From contig NZ_JAFFID010000003.1 in NCBI RefSeq assembly GCF_017355955.1, positions 558,001 to 622,000 of the forward strand: a DNA stretch of 64,000 bases, written 5' to 3'. Below, piece by piece: positions 34,696-43,413 of this stretch (position 1 is its first letter; the number at the start of each line of letters is the position of its first letter). Both the position numbers and the translations under genes were made by a program. The stretch comes from Sabulibacter ruber (GTDB lineage Bacteria > Bacteroidota > Bacteroidia > Cytophagales > Hymenobacteraceae). The notes under the pieces are model-generated. The model did not search any database and had not been told where the DNA came from. It saw only the letters and a list, made by a program, of their open reading frames with translations.

Positions 34696-37053
34696 CTAGG
34701 CTGTCTTCAGCGCTATGCGGCGGGAGAGCTTCATCCGGTTGGCATAGCGCATGAGCGCGTCTTCCAAGGACGGTAGCAATTGGCCCCGCTCACTGCTTAA
34801 GGCGCTGTAGCGCGGTCTGGGTGCCTGTTGCCCTTGCAATTCATTGGCTGAAAAACCCTGGATAAGGCTTGGGTTGAGTCCTGCCAGTTCTGCTCCTTTC
34901 CGGGCGAAATCTGCCCAGGAGAGCTCGCCCTCGTTGGTCAGGTGCCAGATACCAGATTCTTCGTCTACCAGCAAATCCAGGCAGGCGTTCACCAAATCAG
35001 GCACGTAGGTGGGTGATATGATGATGTCTTCCGGCGCCAGGAAGGAATTACCTGCCAGCAGTTGCTGGAGCATTAAGGTCAGGAAGTTGGATTCGTCCCA
35101 CGGCCCGAAGAAAGAACTGGTGCGTACCACCAAAGCCTTGGGGTGCATGTCCAGCACGTACTTCTCAGACAAAGCTTTGCTTTTGCCATACACGTTCAGG
35201 GGGTTCACGGCGTCACTTTCCAGGTACGGCTGCTGTTTGAGGCCATCAAACACCAGGTCAGAGGAGAAGGTCAGGTACTGGATGCCCCGCTTCTGGCAGG
35301 TGGCCGCCAGCAGCATAGCCCCGTGCGAGTTTACCAGATCGCAGGCTTCGGCATTGTCCTCGGCGTCATCCACTTTCACGTAGCCGGCCGCGTTGATCAC
35401 TGCCCAGGGCTGGTAGTAGTTGATGGCCCGCTCAATAGAAAACGGATCGGTGATGTTCATCTGCTTGCGGCCTACCAACCGGTACGGGATGTGCCTGTCT
35501 CCGCACAAACGGGCAAATGCACTGCCTAACGTGCCGGTTGCCCCGGTGATGAGAATGGGACGGGTAGTGTTTTCCAGGTGGTGTACCTGTTCCTCGGTGA
35601 GGCCGGTACCGTCTGGTATGGTCTCGGTTTCATAGATGGGGTTCCAGTTCAGGCGCCAGTAGGCTTTGGTGCCCCGCCCGAATCGGCTTTCCTCGCGCCG
35701 CAGGAAAATCTGGGAGTGTTCCTCCAGGTTTTCTGGGGTGAACGGATAGAAATACCGGTCGGGCCGCTGCCACCAACCCGGCAGTTGAAAGAGTGGGTGC
35801 TCGTAGTTTTTGCCCTGGGCAAGTTGGGTCAACATCTTAGCCAGGGCGGTAGGCCTTGGTTTAGGCCCGCGCACGTCAAACACGCCCGGTTCGTAGAAGC
35901 CATCGGCACGGGTAACCAGGTTCACCCAGTCAAAAGTGCCCAGCAAAGACCAGGCAGCCACGCCCACTATGTTCACTCCGTTCTTCTTCAGCTCAGTACA
36001 GGAATCCCACACGTGCTTGAACCACTGGATCTGCTCTTCACGGGCTCCGCAGATATGCACCTCGGTCACGGAAATAGGCAGTCCGTAGCGTTCCCAGGTC
36101 TCGCGCAGCAGTACCTTGTGGCCCGAGTAGAAACCAGCCGGATCATCTGTCTTTACCCGCAGGGCCTCCACATCGGCGTACTGGTGAATACCGTTTCCGC
36201 CGTGCGACCACTCCGGAAAACCTTCCATCTTCTCATCCAAGTAGCGCTCGCTGGTAGGGTAATGGTTGATGCCAATGATATCTGGCGGGCAGGGATTATC
36301 CCGGAACCACTGCAGGTCCTCTTCCGGAATGCCGCTGTCTACAAAGTACTTCCACATGGAATCTTCCGACGACAGGTTCCCGGTAAGCAAATCCAGGCTC
36401 ACCCAGCGGCGCTCGTTATCGGCGGCGGCCTGGTAAGCCAACAAAGGCGTGCTATAGGTTTTGCCCAGGTCTTCGGTCTGCACCAGTTTGGCATGGGGGA
36501 TCACCTCCCTAATGGCGCGCATGGCCAGAACCGTGGCTTTGCACTGGTGCAGCAAGGTTAAACCGAAAGTGTAGCCATCGCGGCCGTGTGGGTACCAGAC
36601 GCCGTACAACCCGCTGAACCGGGCGGTTGTCAAAGGTTCATTTACCGGCGTGAAGTATTCCAGCCAGGGATATCTTTCCGCCACGGCGCGAGCGTACTCG
36701 GCCACTCCCTCGGGGAATTTAGGGTCTGCCAGGTTGGTGTGGCGCGGTCCGCTGCCGTGATGCACCAGGCCAAGAATCGGGGTGATGTTATGTTCCTGCA
36801 GCAGTTTCAGCCGTCTGTCTCCCCAAGACCAGTCAGCGGTGGCAGGCCCATTGGGAGCCGTTAGTTCCCACAGCAACGGGTAGCGCATTTTACTAACGCC
36901 AATGGAGGCAAAAAGGGCGATGTCTTCTTCACGGATGGCGTGGCCATTGAGCTGCATTTGGTCCATGTACTCATCGCCCACCCGGTTCACGGTACATTCC
37001 AGACCGGCCCACACTTCGGGGTAAGCGGGGTTCAGGTTATCACTTTTCTCCAT
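34696..37053 (-). CDS. Fusion of a GH1-type glycosidase and an RmlD-type sugar-nucleotide reductase
   Basis: A 785-residue cytoplasmic two-enzyme protein. Residues 1-420 resemble family 1 glycoside hydrolases: acid/base E139 in TPVNEPLTT and a nucleophile candidate E331 in SVTEVHICG (most GH1 enzymes read ITENG), with GINHYPTSERYL and AAWSLLGTFDW in the barrel. Residues 498-785 are an extended SDR like dTDP-4-dehydrorhamnose reductase: GATGTLG at 504-510, INAAGYVKVDDAE, FSSDLVFDG and YGKSK (Y622, K626). A roughly 75-residue linker joins them. The start ATG at 37053 is preferred over an upstream TTG (37101). It may couple trimming of a glycoside to sugar-nucleotide chemistry. No polysaccharide genes adjoin, so the pathway is unknown. 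Confidence 0.85.
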   Translation of the reverse strand: MEKSDNLNPAYPEVWAGLECTVNRVGDEYMDQMQLNGHAIREEDIALFASIGVSKMRYPLLWELTAPNGPATADWSWGDRRLKLLQEHNITPILGLVHHGSGPRHTNLADPKFPEGVAEYARAVAERYPWLEYFTPVNEPLTTARFSGLYGVWYPHGRDGYTFGLTLLHQCKATVLAMRAIREVIPHAKLVQTEDLGKTYSTPLLAYQAAADNERRWVSLDLLTGNLSSEDSMWKYFVDSGIPEEDLQWFRDNPCPPDIIGINHYPTSERYLDEKMEGFPEWSHGGNGIHQYADVEALRVKTDDPAGFYSGHKVLLRETWERYGLPISVTEVHICGAREEQIQWFKHVWDSCTELKKNGVNIVGVAAWSLLGTFDWVNLVTRADGFYEPGVFDVRGPKPRPTALAKMLTQLAQGKNYEHPLFQLPGWWQRPDRYFYPFTPENLEEHSQIFLRREESRFGRGTKAYWRLNWNPIYETETIPDGTGLTEEQVHHLENTTRPILITGATGTLGSAFARLCGDRHIPYRLVGRKQMNITDPFSIERAINYYQPWAVINAAGYVKVDDAEDNAEACDLVNSHGAMLLAATCQKRGIQYLTFSSDLVFDGLKQQPYLESDAVNPLNVYGKSKALSEKYVLDMHPKALVVRTSSFFGPWDESNFLTLMLQQLLAGNSFLAPEDIIISPTYVPDLVNACLDLLVDEESGIWHLTNEGELSWADFARKGAELAGLNPSLIQGFSANELQGQQAPRPRYSALSSERGQLLPSLEDALMRYANRMKLSRRIALKTA

Positions 37054-37633
37054 ATCTGTAGTGTTAGGCTCTGAGCTCCTGACAGGTTTACTATTAGCCA
37101 ATTATAAACTTGTCTTTGCCTGATGCGTGAAGGATTATGGTACAATTCCTATCTACCCACCGGGCAATCAGTCAAAGCTGGTTGTAGAATTAATAAGATT
37201 TTTTCCCAGTCTTAGATTGTAATTAAGTACTGGTTGAAAAAATTACGGGTAGGTAGAGGCATAGTTTAGAAACTGGAAGAATTCAAGTATCTACACCAAA
37301 GAAATAGTACTTATCTATAAAACACCCCGTAGTTAAGCTGAATTTGATAGGTATTTTTAACTTTTTTGATAAACTACAGGTACTCGCTGCCTGTAATCTG
37401 ATTTAGAGAGACTTACTCCTTCTAAACTCAATTGAGATTAAGCTGGTTTTCCGGATTTCCGTTGAAGAGGAAAATTTCAAAGAAAGGTTAGGTACCTTAA
37501 ACCAGAGCTTCTTCAGCAATTTTAGAACTATAAAAAGGAGCCTTCCCTCAGAGATTTACCTTAAACCAATGGGCAGGACACCCTCATAGGCGGGGTGTAC
37601 AGGCTTAATACAATCAGGGAGGGACAAACAGAA
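37054..37633. other. Long AT-rich intergenic region
   Basis: About 580 bp without a convincing gene between the fusion enzyme start and the rarA terminator. It is clearly more AT-rich than its surroundings, with runs such as TTTTTAACTTTTTTGATAAA near 37350. It presumably holds the promoter of the fusion gene. A short GC-rich patch at 37570-37605 has no clear structure. Confidence 0.5.
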
Positions 37634-37685
37634 AAATCCGTTTTATGGTCGCTTTTAGCAAACGAACCTCAAAACGGATTTCTTT
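37634..37685 (-). terminator. IPE-type terminator of rarA (copy 15)
   Basis: AAATCCGTTTT and AAAACGGATTT form the outer stem, and GCTTTTAGCAAACGA the inner loop. A-rich sequence before the left arm gives a T-tail on the minus strand. Confidence 0.8.
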
Positions 37686-37709
37686 AGGAACTAAATGATG
37701 ATTGCTGTT

Positions 37710-38987
37710 CTAGTACCGGTACCACCCTTCCCACTGGTTACGCAGGTTCTTGCGCATCTCGTTCTCGCGGGCGTTGTTGCCCGGATTGAAGAACATGGTG
37801 CCTTTCAGCTCATCAGGGAGGAAGTTCTGGGGCACGAAGTTTCCTTCGTAGTCATGCGCGTATTTGTACTCCTGGCCGTACCCAATCTCCTTCATGAGCT
37901 TGGTTGGCGCATTGCGCAAGTGCAGCGGCACCGGCGGACTGCCCTGCTCCCGCACATACGCTCTGGCTGCCCTGATTGCCTTGTAAGCGGCATTGCTCTT
38001 GGGTGAAGTAGCCAGGTAAATGGCCGTTTGCGAGAGAATGATATCACACTCTGGGTACCCAATCACCTGCACCGCCTGGAAACACTCACTGGCCATGATC
38101 ATGGCGGTAGGGTTGGCGTTGCCTATGTCCTCCGAGGCCATAATCAACATCCGGCGGGCGATGAACTTGGGATCTTCCCCGCCTTCAATCATGCGGGCCA
38201 GCCAGTACACCGTGGCATTAGGATCTGAGCCGCGCATGGATTTGATGAACGCCGAGATGATGTCATAATGCGCCTCACCGCCTTTGTCGTACAGGGCCAG
38301 GTTCTGCTGGGCAATCTGCTTTACCACGTCATTGGTGATAACCACTTTGCCGTTGGCCTGGCCGCTGCCGTCAATCACAATCTCCAGCAGGTTGAGCAGT
38401 TTGCGGGCATCGCCGCCCGAGATGGTGAGCAGCGCCTCGTACTCCTGCACCTCAATGTCGCGCTTTTTAAGTATCTCATCCTCCGTGAGCGCCTTCTGAA
38501 CCAGGTCAATGAGTTCCTGCTTTTCCAGCGATTTAAGAATGTACACCTGGCAGCGGGACAACAGAGCGGGAATCACCTCAAAAGAAGGGTTCTCGGTGGT
38601 GGCGCCAATCAGGGTAACAATCCCTTTCTCCACGGCCCCTAACAAAGCATCCTGCTGTGATTTGTTGAACCGGTGGATCTCGTCAATGAACAAGACCGTT
38701 CCCTGCCGCTTGCGGGCGTGTTCAATCACCTCGCGCACGTCTTTCACCCCGGCATTGATGGCGCTGAGCGCTACAAACGGCACTTTCAGTTGACCGGCAA
38801 TGATGTTGGCCAGGGTGGTTTTACCTACGCCCGGCGGTCCCCAGAAGATCATGGAAGGCACCATGCCGGCTTCAATGTACCGCCTGAGCACGCCTTTGGG
38901 GCCCACCAGGTGCTGCTGGCCGGCGTATTGGTCTAAGTTGTTGGGACGCATGCGCTCCGGTAGCGGAGCCTTAGTTGACTGGAACAT
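37710..38987 (-). CDS. rarA: Replication-associated recombination protein A (AAA ATPase)
   Basis: A 425-residue AAA+ ATPase of the RarA/MgsA/WRNIP1 family that acts at stalled replication forks and binds SSB. Walker A is GPPGVGKT (50-57), Walker B is VLFIDEIHRF (98-107), sensor 1 is GATTENPSF, and the arginine finger is in LLSRC. The C-terminal tetramerisation region contains RGSDPNATVYWLARMIEGGEDP (quoted in part: GSDPNATVYWLARMI). The length and order match the family. The ATG at 38987 starts just before MRPNNLDQY. It is monocistronic and ends at an IPE-type terminator. Confidence 0.96.
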   Translation of the reverse strand: MFQSTKAPLPERMRPNNLDQYAGQQHLVGPKGVLRRYIEAGMVPSMIFWGPPGVGKTTLANIIAGQLKVPFVALSAINAGVKDVREVIEHARKRQGTVLFIDEIHRFNKSQQDALLGAVEKGIVTLIGATTENPSFEVIPALLSRCQVYILKSLEKQELIDLVQKALTEDEILKKRDIEVQEYEALLTISGGDARKLLNLLEIVIDGSGQANGKVVITNDVVKQIAQQNLALYDKGGEAHYDIISAFIKSMRGSDPNATVYWLARMIEGGEDPKFIARRMLIMASEDIGNANPTAMIMASECFQAVQVIGYPECDIILSQTAIYLATSPKSNAAYKAIRAARAYVREQGSPPVPLHLRNAPTKLMKEIGYGQEYKYAHDYEGNFVPQNFLPDELKGTMFFNPGNNARENEMRKNLRNQWEGWYRY

Positions 38988-39064
38988 GGTACGCTGGTTT
39001 CTGAGGAAAGCCTTCGGTTCTGCCGAGGCTGAAACAAAAGGCTAATTTACTTTCTTTCCGGCAT

Positions 39065-39101
39065 TGTTTTCTGACTGTTTTCCTGAAACTGGGCCCAAAA
39101 C
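39065..39101. repeat. IPE palindromic element, copy 16
   Basis: GTTTTCTGACTGTTTTCCTG / AAACTGGGCCCAAAACA, about 80 bp upstream of rarA. A partial second copy (GGTTTTAGCCCTGTTTTTCC...CAAAAACC) follows at 39140-39178. Confidence 0.5.
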
Positions 39102-39221
39102 ACCGAAGCGCTTGGTTCCCTTCGGGAAAGTCCCGGTGTTGGTTTTAGCCCTGTTTTTCCCAACTACCGCAAAAACCTGTGCGTACGCCTTAGGAAAGAA
39201 CCTTCTTAACTTCCTGATCAG

Positions 39222-39656
39222 ATGCAAAAGACAAACGCAGGCCGGGTTATTCTCACGTCAATTGCCGGTTTCACCACGGTAGGCGGCTACCTGATGGATT
39301 GGAACAAAACGCACCTCTTCAACCCCAACTGGACGCCGCACGCCAAATTCCATGATGCCATGACCATTCTACTGGGCACCATGCTGGGAGGAAGCAGCCT
39401 GTATCTGCTCAACAGAAAGAACGGAGATCAGGATTTGCAACTGAAAGCCGGTGCCCTACTGCCTGCCTTCTTTTTTGCCGCCCAGGCGGGAAGTTTCGCC
39501 TTCCCTGGAGCCAAAGGCATGGATGCGGAATTCCCCGAAAAGATACCCTCCATCGGCAAACTCAAACTGAACGAAGGGCCCTTCTCGCTGCTGATGCTGG
39601 CCGGTTTAGGAGCAGGCTACTTTTTAGCGAGGAAAGAATACCGGCAAAGCCAGTGA
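39222..39656 (+). CDS. Small integral membrane protein, unknown (DUF6640-like)
   Basis: A 144-residue protein with four hydrophobic helices (about 8-26, 45-63, 75-95, 118-136). The segment HLFNPNWTPHAKFHDAMTIL, with conserved N-P-W-P-H-A-x-F-H, recalls the DUF6640 family of membrane proteins whose function is unknown. It has a single-gene layout, divergent from rarA. An IPE follows the stop codon at once. No catalytic motif is visible. Confidence 0.75.
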   Translation: MQKTNAGRVILTSIAGFTTVGGYLMDWNKTHLFNPNWTPHAKFHDAMTILLGTMLGGSSLYLLNRKNGDQDLQLKAGALLPAFFFAAQAGSFAFPGAKGMDAEFPEKIPSIGKLKLNEGPFSLLMLAGLGAGYFLARKEYRQSQ

Positions 39657-39659
39657 GCA

Positions 39660-39697
39660 GTTTCAGGGCTATTCTAAACAAAACTGCCCTGAAACGC
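39660..39697. repeat. IPE palindromic element, copy 17
   Basis: GTTTCAGGGC and GCCCTGAAAC pair perfectly around an A-rich loop, 3 bp after the stop codon of the membrane-protein gene. Confidence 0.65.
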
Positions 39698-39727
39698 ATC
39701 TCATATCAGATTTACTTTTCACATTTT

Positions 39728-39861
39728 CCTCGCTCGCCTCTGGCGAGTGTGAGTTATTGGGCGGCGTCTCGCCGCTAGGCACATTTTACTACATTAAACA
39801 AAATTCCCGCATAGCGGCCAGAGGCCGCCCTATTTCTCACACTCGCCAGAGGCGAGCGAGG
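39728..39861. repeat. Composite REP-like inverted repeat (CTCGCC type)
   Basis: A perfect 26-bp terminal inverted repeat: CCTCGCTCGCCTCTGGCGAG... at 39728-39753 and its complement at 39836-39861. Inside are two further hairpins, GGCGGCGTCTCGCCGC (39760-39775) and GCGGCCAGAGGCCGC (39814-39828). There is no ORF. Confidence 0.85.
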
Positions 39862-39880
39862 GATCAGATAATGTTGCAGA

Positions 39881-41284
39881 TTATGCTTTGGAACACGCAA
39901 AGGTTGTTCTGGGAAGATCAGTTTCTGCAATGGCCTTAAAGCCACCCGCTACGTCTACCAGGTTATCAAAGCCCCGCGCTTTCAGGATGGAGGCCGCCAC
40001 CATGGAGCGGTAACCACCGGCGCAGTGGATGAAGACGGTTTTATCGCGGGGGATCTCAGCCAGGTACTCGTTCAGGTTGCTCAGCGGCATGTTGACGGCT
40101 CCTTCCAGGTGCTCGGCGTCGAATTCGCTGGGTTTGCGCACGTCTACTATCACACCTGAGGTTTCTTTCACACGCTGCGCAAACTCCTGGGCGGAGATTG
40201 ATGCCAGGGTCTCCAATTCTTTTCCGGCAGCTTGCCAGGCTTCCATTCCGCCTTGCAGGTATCCCAAGGTGTTGTCATAGCCTACGCGGGCTAATCTGGT
40301 GACTACCTCTTCCTCGCGGGCGGCATCAGAAATGAAGACAATGGGCTGCTGGATGTCTGGAATGAGTTCACCCACCCAAGGGGCAAAGCTGCCGTCTATG
40401 CCAATGTTGATGGCATTGGGGATGTGCCCCGCGGAGAAGTCCACGGCTTTGCGGGTATCCAGCACCAAGGCACCGGTTTCGTTCACAAGGGCTTCTAATG
40501 CACCCGGGGAAAGCCCCTGCAGGCCTTGGGTCAGCACGTTTTCAATGCTGGCGTAGCCTTGCTTGTTCAACTGCACATTCAGGGGGAAATAACCCGGGGG
40601 CGGAAGTAACCCGTCGGTCACTTCTTTGATGAACTCCTCTTTGGTCATATCAGCGCGCAGGGCGTAGTTCGTTTGTTTCTGGTGCCCCAACGTGTCAAAG
40701 GTCTCTTTGCTCATGTTCTTTCCGCAGGCAGATCCGGCTCCGTGCGCAGGGTACACCAGCACCTCATCGGCCAAGGGCATGATCTTGTTCCGCAGCGAAT
40801 CATAGAGCATGCCGGCCAGTTGTTCCTGGGTGAGATCAGATTTAGCGGCCAGATCAGGACGACCGACATCACCGATGAAGAGCGTATCGCCGGTGAAAAT
40901 GGCGAAGTCTTTTCCGGTTTCGTCTTTGAGCAGGTAAGTGACAGATTCCAGTGTGTGACCGGGCGTGTGCAGCACCTGAAAGGTCACGTTGCCTACTGTT
41001 AGCACTTCTCCGTCTTTCGCCAGGTAAGCGGCAAAGTTGGGTTGGGCAGCGGCCCCGTACACAATCTGCGCCCCGGTGGCCTTGGCTAAATCTACGTGGC
41101 CCGAGACAAAATCGGCGTGGAAGTGGGTTTCCAGCACGTATTTGATTTGGGCCTGATCTTTTTCGGCCTTCTGCAGGTACGGTTTTATCTCGCGGAGCGG
41201 GTCAATAATGGCTGCTTCGCCGTTGCTTTCAATGTAATACGCTCCCTGCGCCAGGCAGCCGGTATAAATCTGTTCTACTTTCAT
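39881..41284 (-). CDS. MBL-fold hydrolase with two rhodanese domains (persulfide dioxygenase-like)
   Basis: A 467-residue protein. Residues 1-235 are a glyoxalase-II-like metallo-beta-lactamase domain with THFHAD (H54, H56, D58), H63, HTPGHT, GDTLFIGDVGRPD and PAHGAGSACG. These are the ETHE1-type features, suggesting glutathione persulfide oxidation. Two rhodanese domains follow (about 262-355 and 363-460). Only the second has an active-site cysteine loop (HCAGGYRS); the first reads SDAAREEE and cannot form a persulfide. The likely role is sulfide or sulfane-sulfur detoxification. It is a single gene bounded upstream by a divergent promoter region. Confidence 0.92.
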   Translation of the reverse strand: MKVEQIYTGCLAQGAYYIESNGEAAIIDPLREIKPYLQKAEKDQAQIKYVLETHFHADFVSGHVDLAKATGAQIVYGAAAQPNFAAYLAKDGEVLTVGNVTFQVLHTPGHTLESVTYLLKDETGKDFAIFTGDTLFIGDVGRPDLAAKSDLTQEQLAGMLYDSLRNKIMPLADEVLVYPAHGAGSACGKNMSKETFDTLGHQKQTNYALRADMTKEEFIKEVTDGLLPPPGYFPLNVQLNKQGYASIENVLTQGLQGLSPGALEALVNETGALVLDTRKAVDFSAGHIPNAINIGIDGSFAPWVGELIPDIQQPIVFISDAAREEEVVTRLARVGYDNTLGYLQGGMEAWQAAGKELETLASISAQEFAQRVKETSGVIVDVRKPSEFDAEHLEGAVNMPLSNLNEYLAEIPRDKTVFIHCAGGYRSMVAASILKARGFDNLVDVAGGFKAIAETDLPRTTFACSKA

Positions 41285-41450
41285 AGTTTACTTTCATCTA
41301 ACGCTCTGCTCACCCAAGGTCCAGCAAGAAATATGCCCATCGGGCTGGTTCTTTCCGGTTTACCAGGACGGTCTGCAGCCCGAGAGATACTCCCCATTTC
41401 AGGAATCAGAATATCTCTCTATTTTAGGCCTCCAATTTACCCAGAACCCT

Positions 41451-42185
41451 ATGTTGTTGCACCTTCTTTGGCCACTTCTTTTATCCTGGTCCCACTTATT
41501 TGCCCCAGCGCTTTCCTTAACCGGGAAAGAGGTCTTGCAGAAGATGCACCAAAAGTACAAAGGAAAGTTTAACCCTTACTTTACCTTTGACCAAACCGCC
41601 GTGCTGTATAAATCCTCTACTGACTCCACGGTGCAGGTGTGGCACGAGGCCATTGCGTTCCCGGGTAAACTGACCATTAAGTTCGATGATTTTGCGGCTG
41701 GCAACGGGGCCATTTACGCCCAGGACAGCCAATACGTGTTCAAAGACCATACCTTGCAAAACCGCCGCCGGCGCATCCATGAGGTGCTGGTGCTGGGGTT
41801 TGACGTGTACCACCAACCCGTAGACCGCACCGTGGCGCAGTTACAGGAAGCAGGCATTGATCTTTCCAAAGTACTGGAAACTACCTGGAACAACCGGAAA
41901 GTGTACGTAGTGGGCGTCACTTCCCTGGAAGAAAAAGCCAGCCACTTCATTATTGACCGCGAGAAACTTTGGCTGCTACAATCTGTGCGGCAAGACGGGG
42001 AGCGCCAGAGCGTAGTAGACCTGAATGGCTATAAAAACGTGCAGGGCAACTGGATTGCCACCGATCTAACTTTCTTTCAGGATAACAGAAAAACCCTGCA
42101 CGAGGTGTACTACAACATGAAATTCCCTAAAACACTTCCGGCAGAAATCTTTACCGTAGCCGGCTTCAAGACCTCGCGCTGGTAG
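41451..42185 (+). CDS. Exported LolA-like lipoprotein-carrier-fold protein
   Basis: A 244-residue protein with a signal peptide (1-20). The body shows the LolA/LppX-type pattern: LTGKEVLQKMHQKYKGK at the start, then successive amphipathic strands (YFTFDQTAVLYK, LTIKFDDF, NGAIYAQDSQYVFKDH) and a late IDREKLWLLQSVRQDGE. Members of this fold carry lipids or lipoproteins across the periplasm, but this one lacks features that identify it as LolA itself. It lies upstream of the DUF1801 gene on the same strand, with an IPE in the 83-bp gap. Confidence 0.7.
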   Translation: MLLHLLWPLLLSWSHLFAPALSLTGKEVLQKMHQKYKGKFNPYFTFDQTAVLYKSSTDSTVQVWHEAIAFPGKLTIKFDDFAAGNGAIYAQDSQYVFKDHTLQNRRRRIHEVLVLGFDVYHQPVDRTVAQLQEAGIDLSKVLETTWNNRKVYVVGVTSLEEKASHFIIDREKLWLLQSVRQDGERQSVVDLNGYKNVQGNWIATDLTFFQDNRKTLHEVYYNMKFPKTLPAEIFTVAGFKTSRW

Positions 42186-42188
42186 TAC

Positions 42189-42225
42189 ATTTTCCGGCAG
42201 ATTTCCTGAAAAGAGGTTTAAAACA
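42189..42225. repeat. IPE palindromic element, copy 18
   Basis: TTTTCCGGCAGATTTCCTG / AAAAGAGGTTTAAAACAG, 4 bp after the LolA-like gene. Confidence 0.45.
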
Positions 42226-42268
42226 GATAATTACTTTCATTGACCCTTATCCACCAACAAACAACCCA

Positions 42269-42871
42269 ATGGCCACCGCTAAACTGACATCCGAGCAGAT
42301 TGACCTGAAAATAGACACTTACTTCAGCAATGCGCCTGCCTTTGCCCAACCCATCTGCGAGAAAATCAGGACGGCCATTGCCAACGCTGATCCGGAGCTG
42401 AAAGCCACCTGGAAATGGAGCGCTACGGTGTACGAGAAAGCAGGTCCGGGTCTGGTGTGTGCGTTGGCCTATTTCAAGCAGCACGTGAACCTGGCTTTCT
42501 TTCAGGGCGCCTTGTTGGAAGACCCCCACGGTTTGCTCACAAGCAGCCAGGACGCCAAAGCCATGCGCAGCATCAAGTTCACAAAAGCAGAGGAGGTGAA
42601 CGAAGACGTGTTGGCAGAATACATTAGAGCCGCCACGCAGATAAAGGCCGGCACCGTTGCCAAATCTGCTGAGCGCGATGTGATTGAAATCCCCGAAGAC
42701 CTGAAACAAGCCCTGGCCGAGGGGCAGCAACTGGAGAAATTTGAGAAGCTGGCGTACACGCACCGGAAAGAATATGTGCGCTGGGTGAACGAGGCCAAAC
42801 GCACAGAAACCCGGGAAAACCGCATCCAGAAAACCGTGGAGCGCGTTGCCGAGGGCAAGAAATTCAGTTAA
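42269..42871 (+). CDS. DUF1801/YdeI (OmdA)-type protein
   Basis: A 200-residue cytoplasmic protein. Residues 15-115 match the DUF1801 fold (ICEKIRTAIANADPELKATWKW, quoted in part as ANADPELKATWKW; LAYFKQHVNLAFFQGA). Residues 130-195 are the YdeI/OmpD-associated helical tail (IPEDLKQALAEGQQLEKFEK..YTHRKEYVRWVNEAKRTETRENRI, quoted in part: THRKEYVRWVNEAKRTETR). The function is not established for this common Bacteroidota protein. Its TAA overlaps the stop codon of the convergent FMN-reductase gene by two bases. Confidence 0.88.
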   Translation: MATAKLTSEQIDLKIDTYFSNAPAFAQPICEKIRTAIANADPELKATWKWSATVYEKAGPGLVCALAYFKQHVNLAFFQGALLEDPHGLLTSSQDAKAMRSIKFTKAEEVNEDVLAEYIRAATQIKAGTVAKSAERDVIEIPEDLKQALAEGQQLEKFEKLAYTHRKEYVRWVNEAKRTETRENRIQKTVERVAEGKKFS

Positions 42872-43395
42872 TCTTTCTGGTAGCTGTCCCTGATTTCGCG
42901 CAGGAACTCCCGGTGGTCGCCCAGGTGGTTAATATCGGTTTCCACTTCCTCGGTGGAGGCATAAAGGCTGCGGCCAAAGACCATGTCCAGGTACTTGGCC
43001 GTCAGCTTAAACGGCACCTCAAAGCCATCGGGCAGCTCAGAATCTGCGCCTACCGCCAGAAGAAACAGGCTTTTGCCTTTCAGTTTCCTGCCCAAGGGTT
43101 TGTGCACCGTCACCAGATCGGTGAGGCGGTCAAAGAATGTTTTCAGCAGGCCGCTCATGGCGTACCAATACACCGGCGTGGCCATCACCAGCACCTGGTG
43201 TTGCAGTACCTTTTCTATCACTGCCTGGAATTCGTCCTCGGGTGGGTAGTCGTTTTCGTACGAATAAGGGCTGATGGTATGATCCAGCAGATCCAGGATC
43301 TGGTGGGGCGTATCCTGGAATACCCTCTGGACAAACAGCCGGGTATCGCTTTCTCTGCGGGAGCTGGCCAGAAGGATTAAAGGATGCTGGTTCAT
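42868..43395 (-). CDS. NADPH-dependent FMN reductase / flavodoxin-like protein
   Basis: A 175-residue flavoprotein of the FMN-reductase family. ILLASSRRESDTR is the phosphate-binding loop, and VLVMATPVYWYAMSGLLKTFFDRLTDL (quoted in part: ATPVYWYAMSGLLKTFFDR) the flavin-contacting motif. It would transfer electrons from NAD(P)H to flavin or quinone. It is the last gene of a four-gene minus-strand run (46079 to 42868). Gaps of 18 and 10 bp upstream suggest co-transcription with the lipoprotein and glutathionylspermidine-synthase-like genes. Confidence 0.88.
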   Translation of the reverse strand: MNQHPLILLASSRRESDTRLFVQRVFQDTPHQILDLLDHTISPYSYENDYPPEDEFQAVIEKVLQHQVLVMATPVYWYAMSGLLKTFFDRLTDLVTVHKPLGRKLKGKSLFLLAVGADSELPDGFEVPFKLTAKYLDMVFGRSLYASTEEVETDINHLGDHREFLREIRDSYQKD

Positions 43396-43413
43396 GGGAA
43401 TTAAGAATCTACT

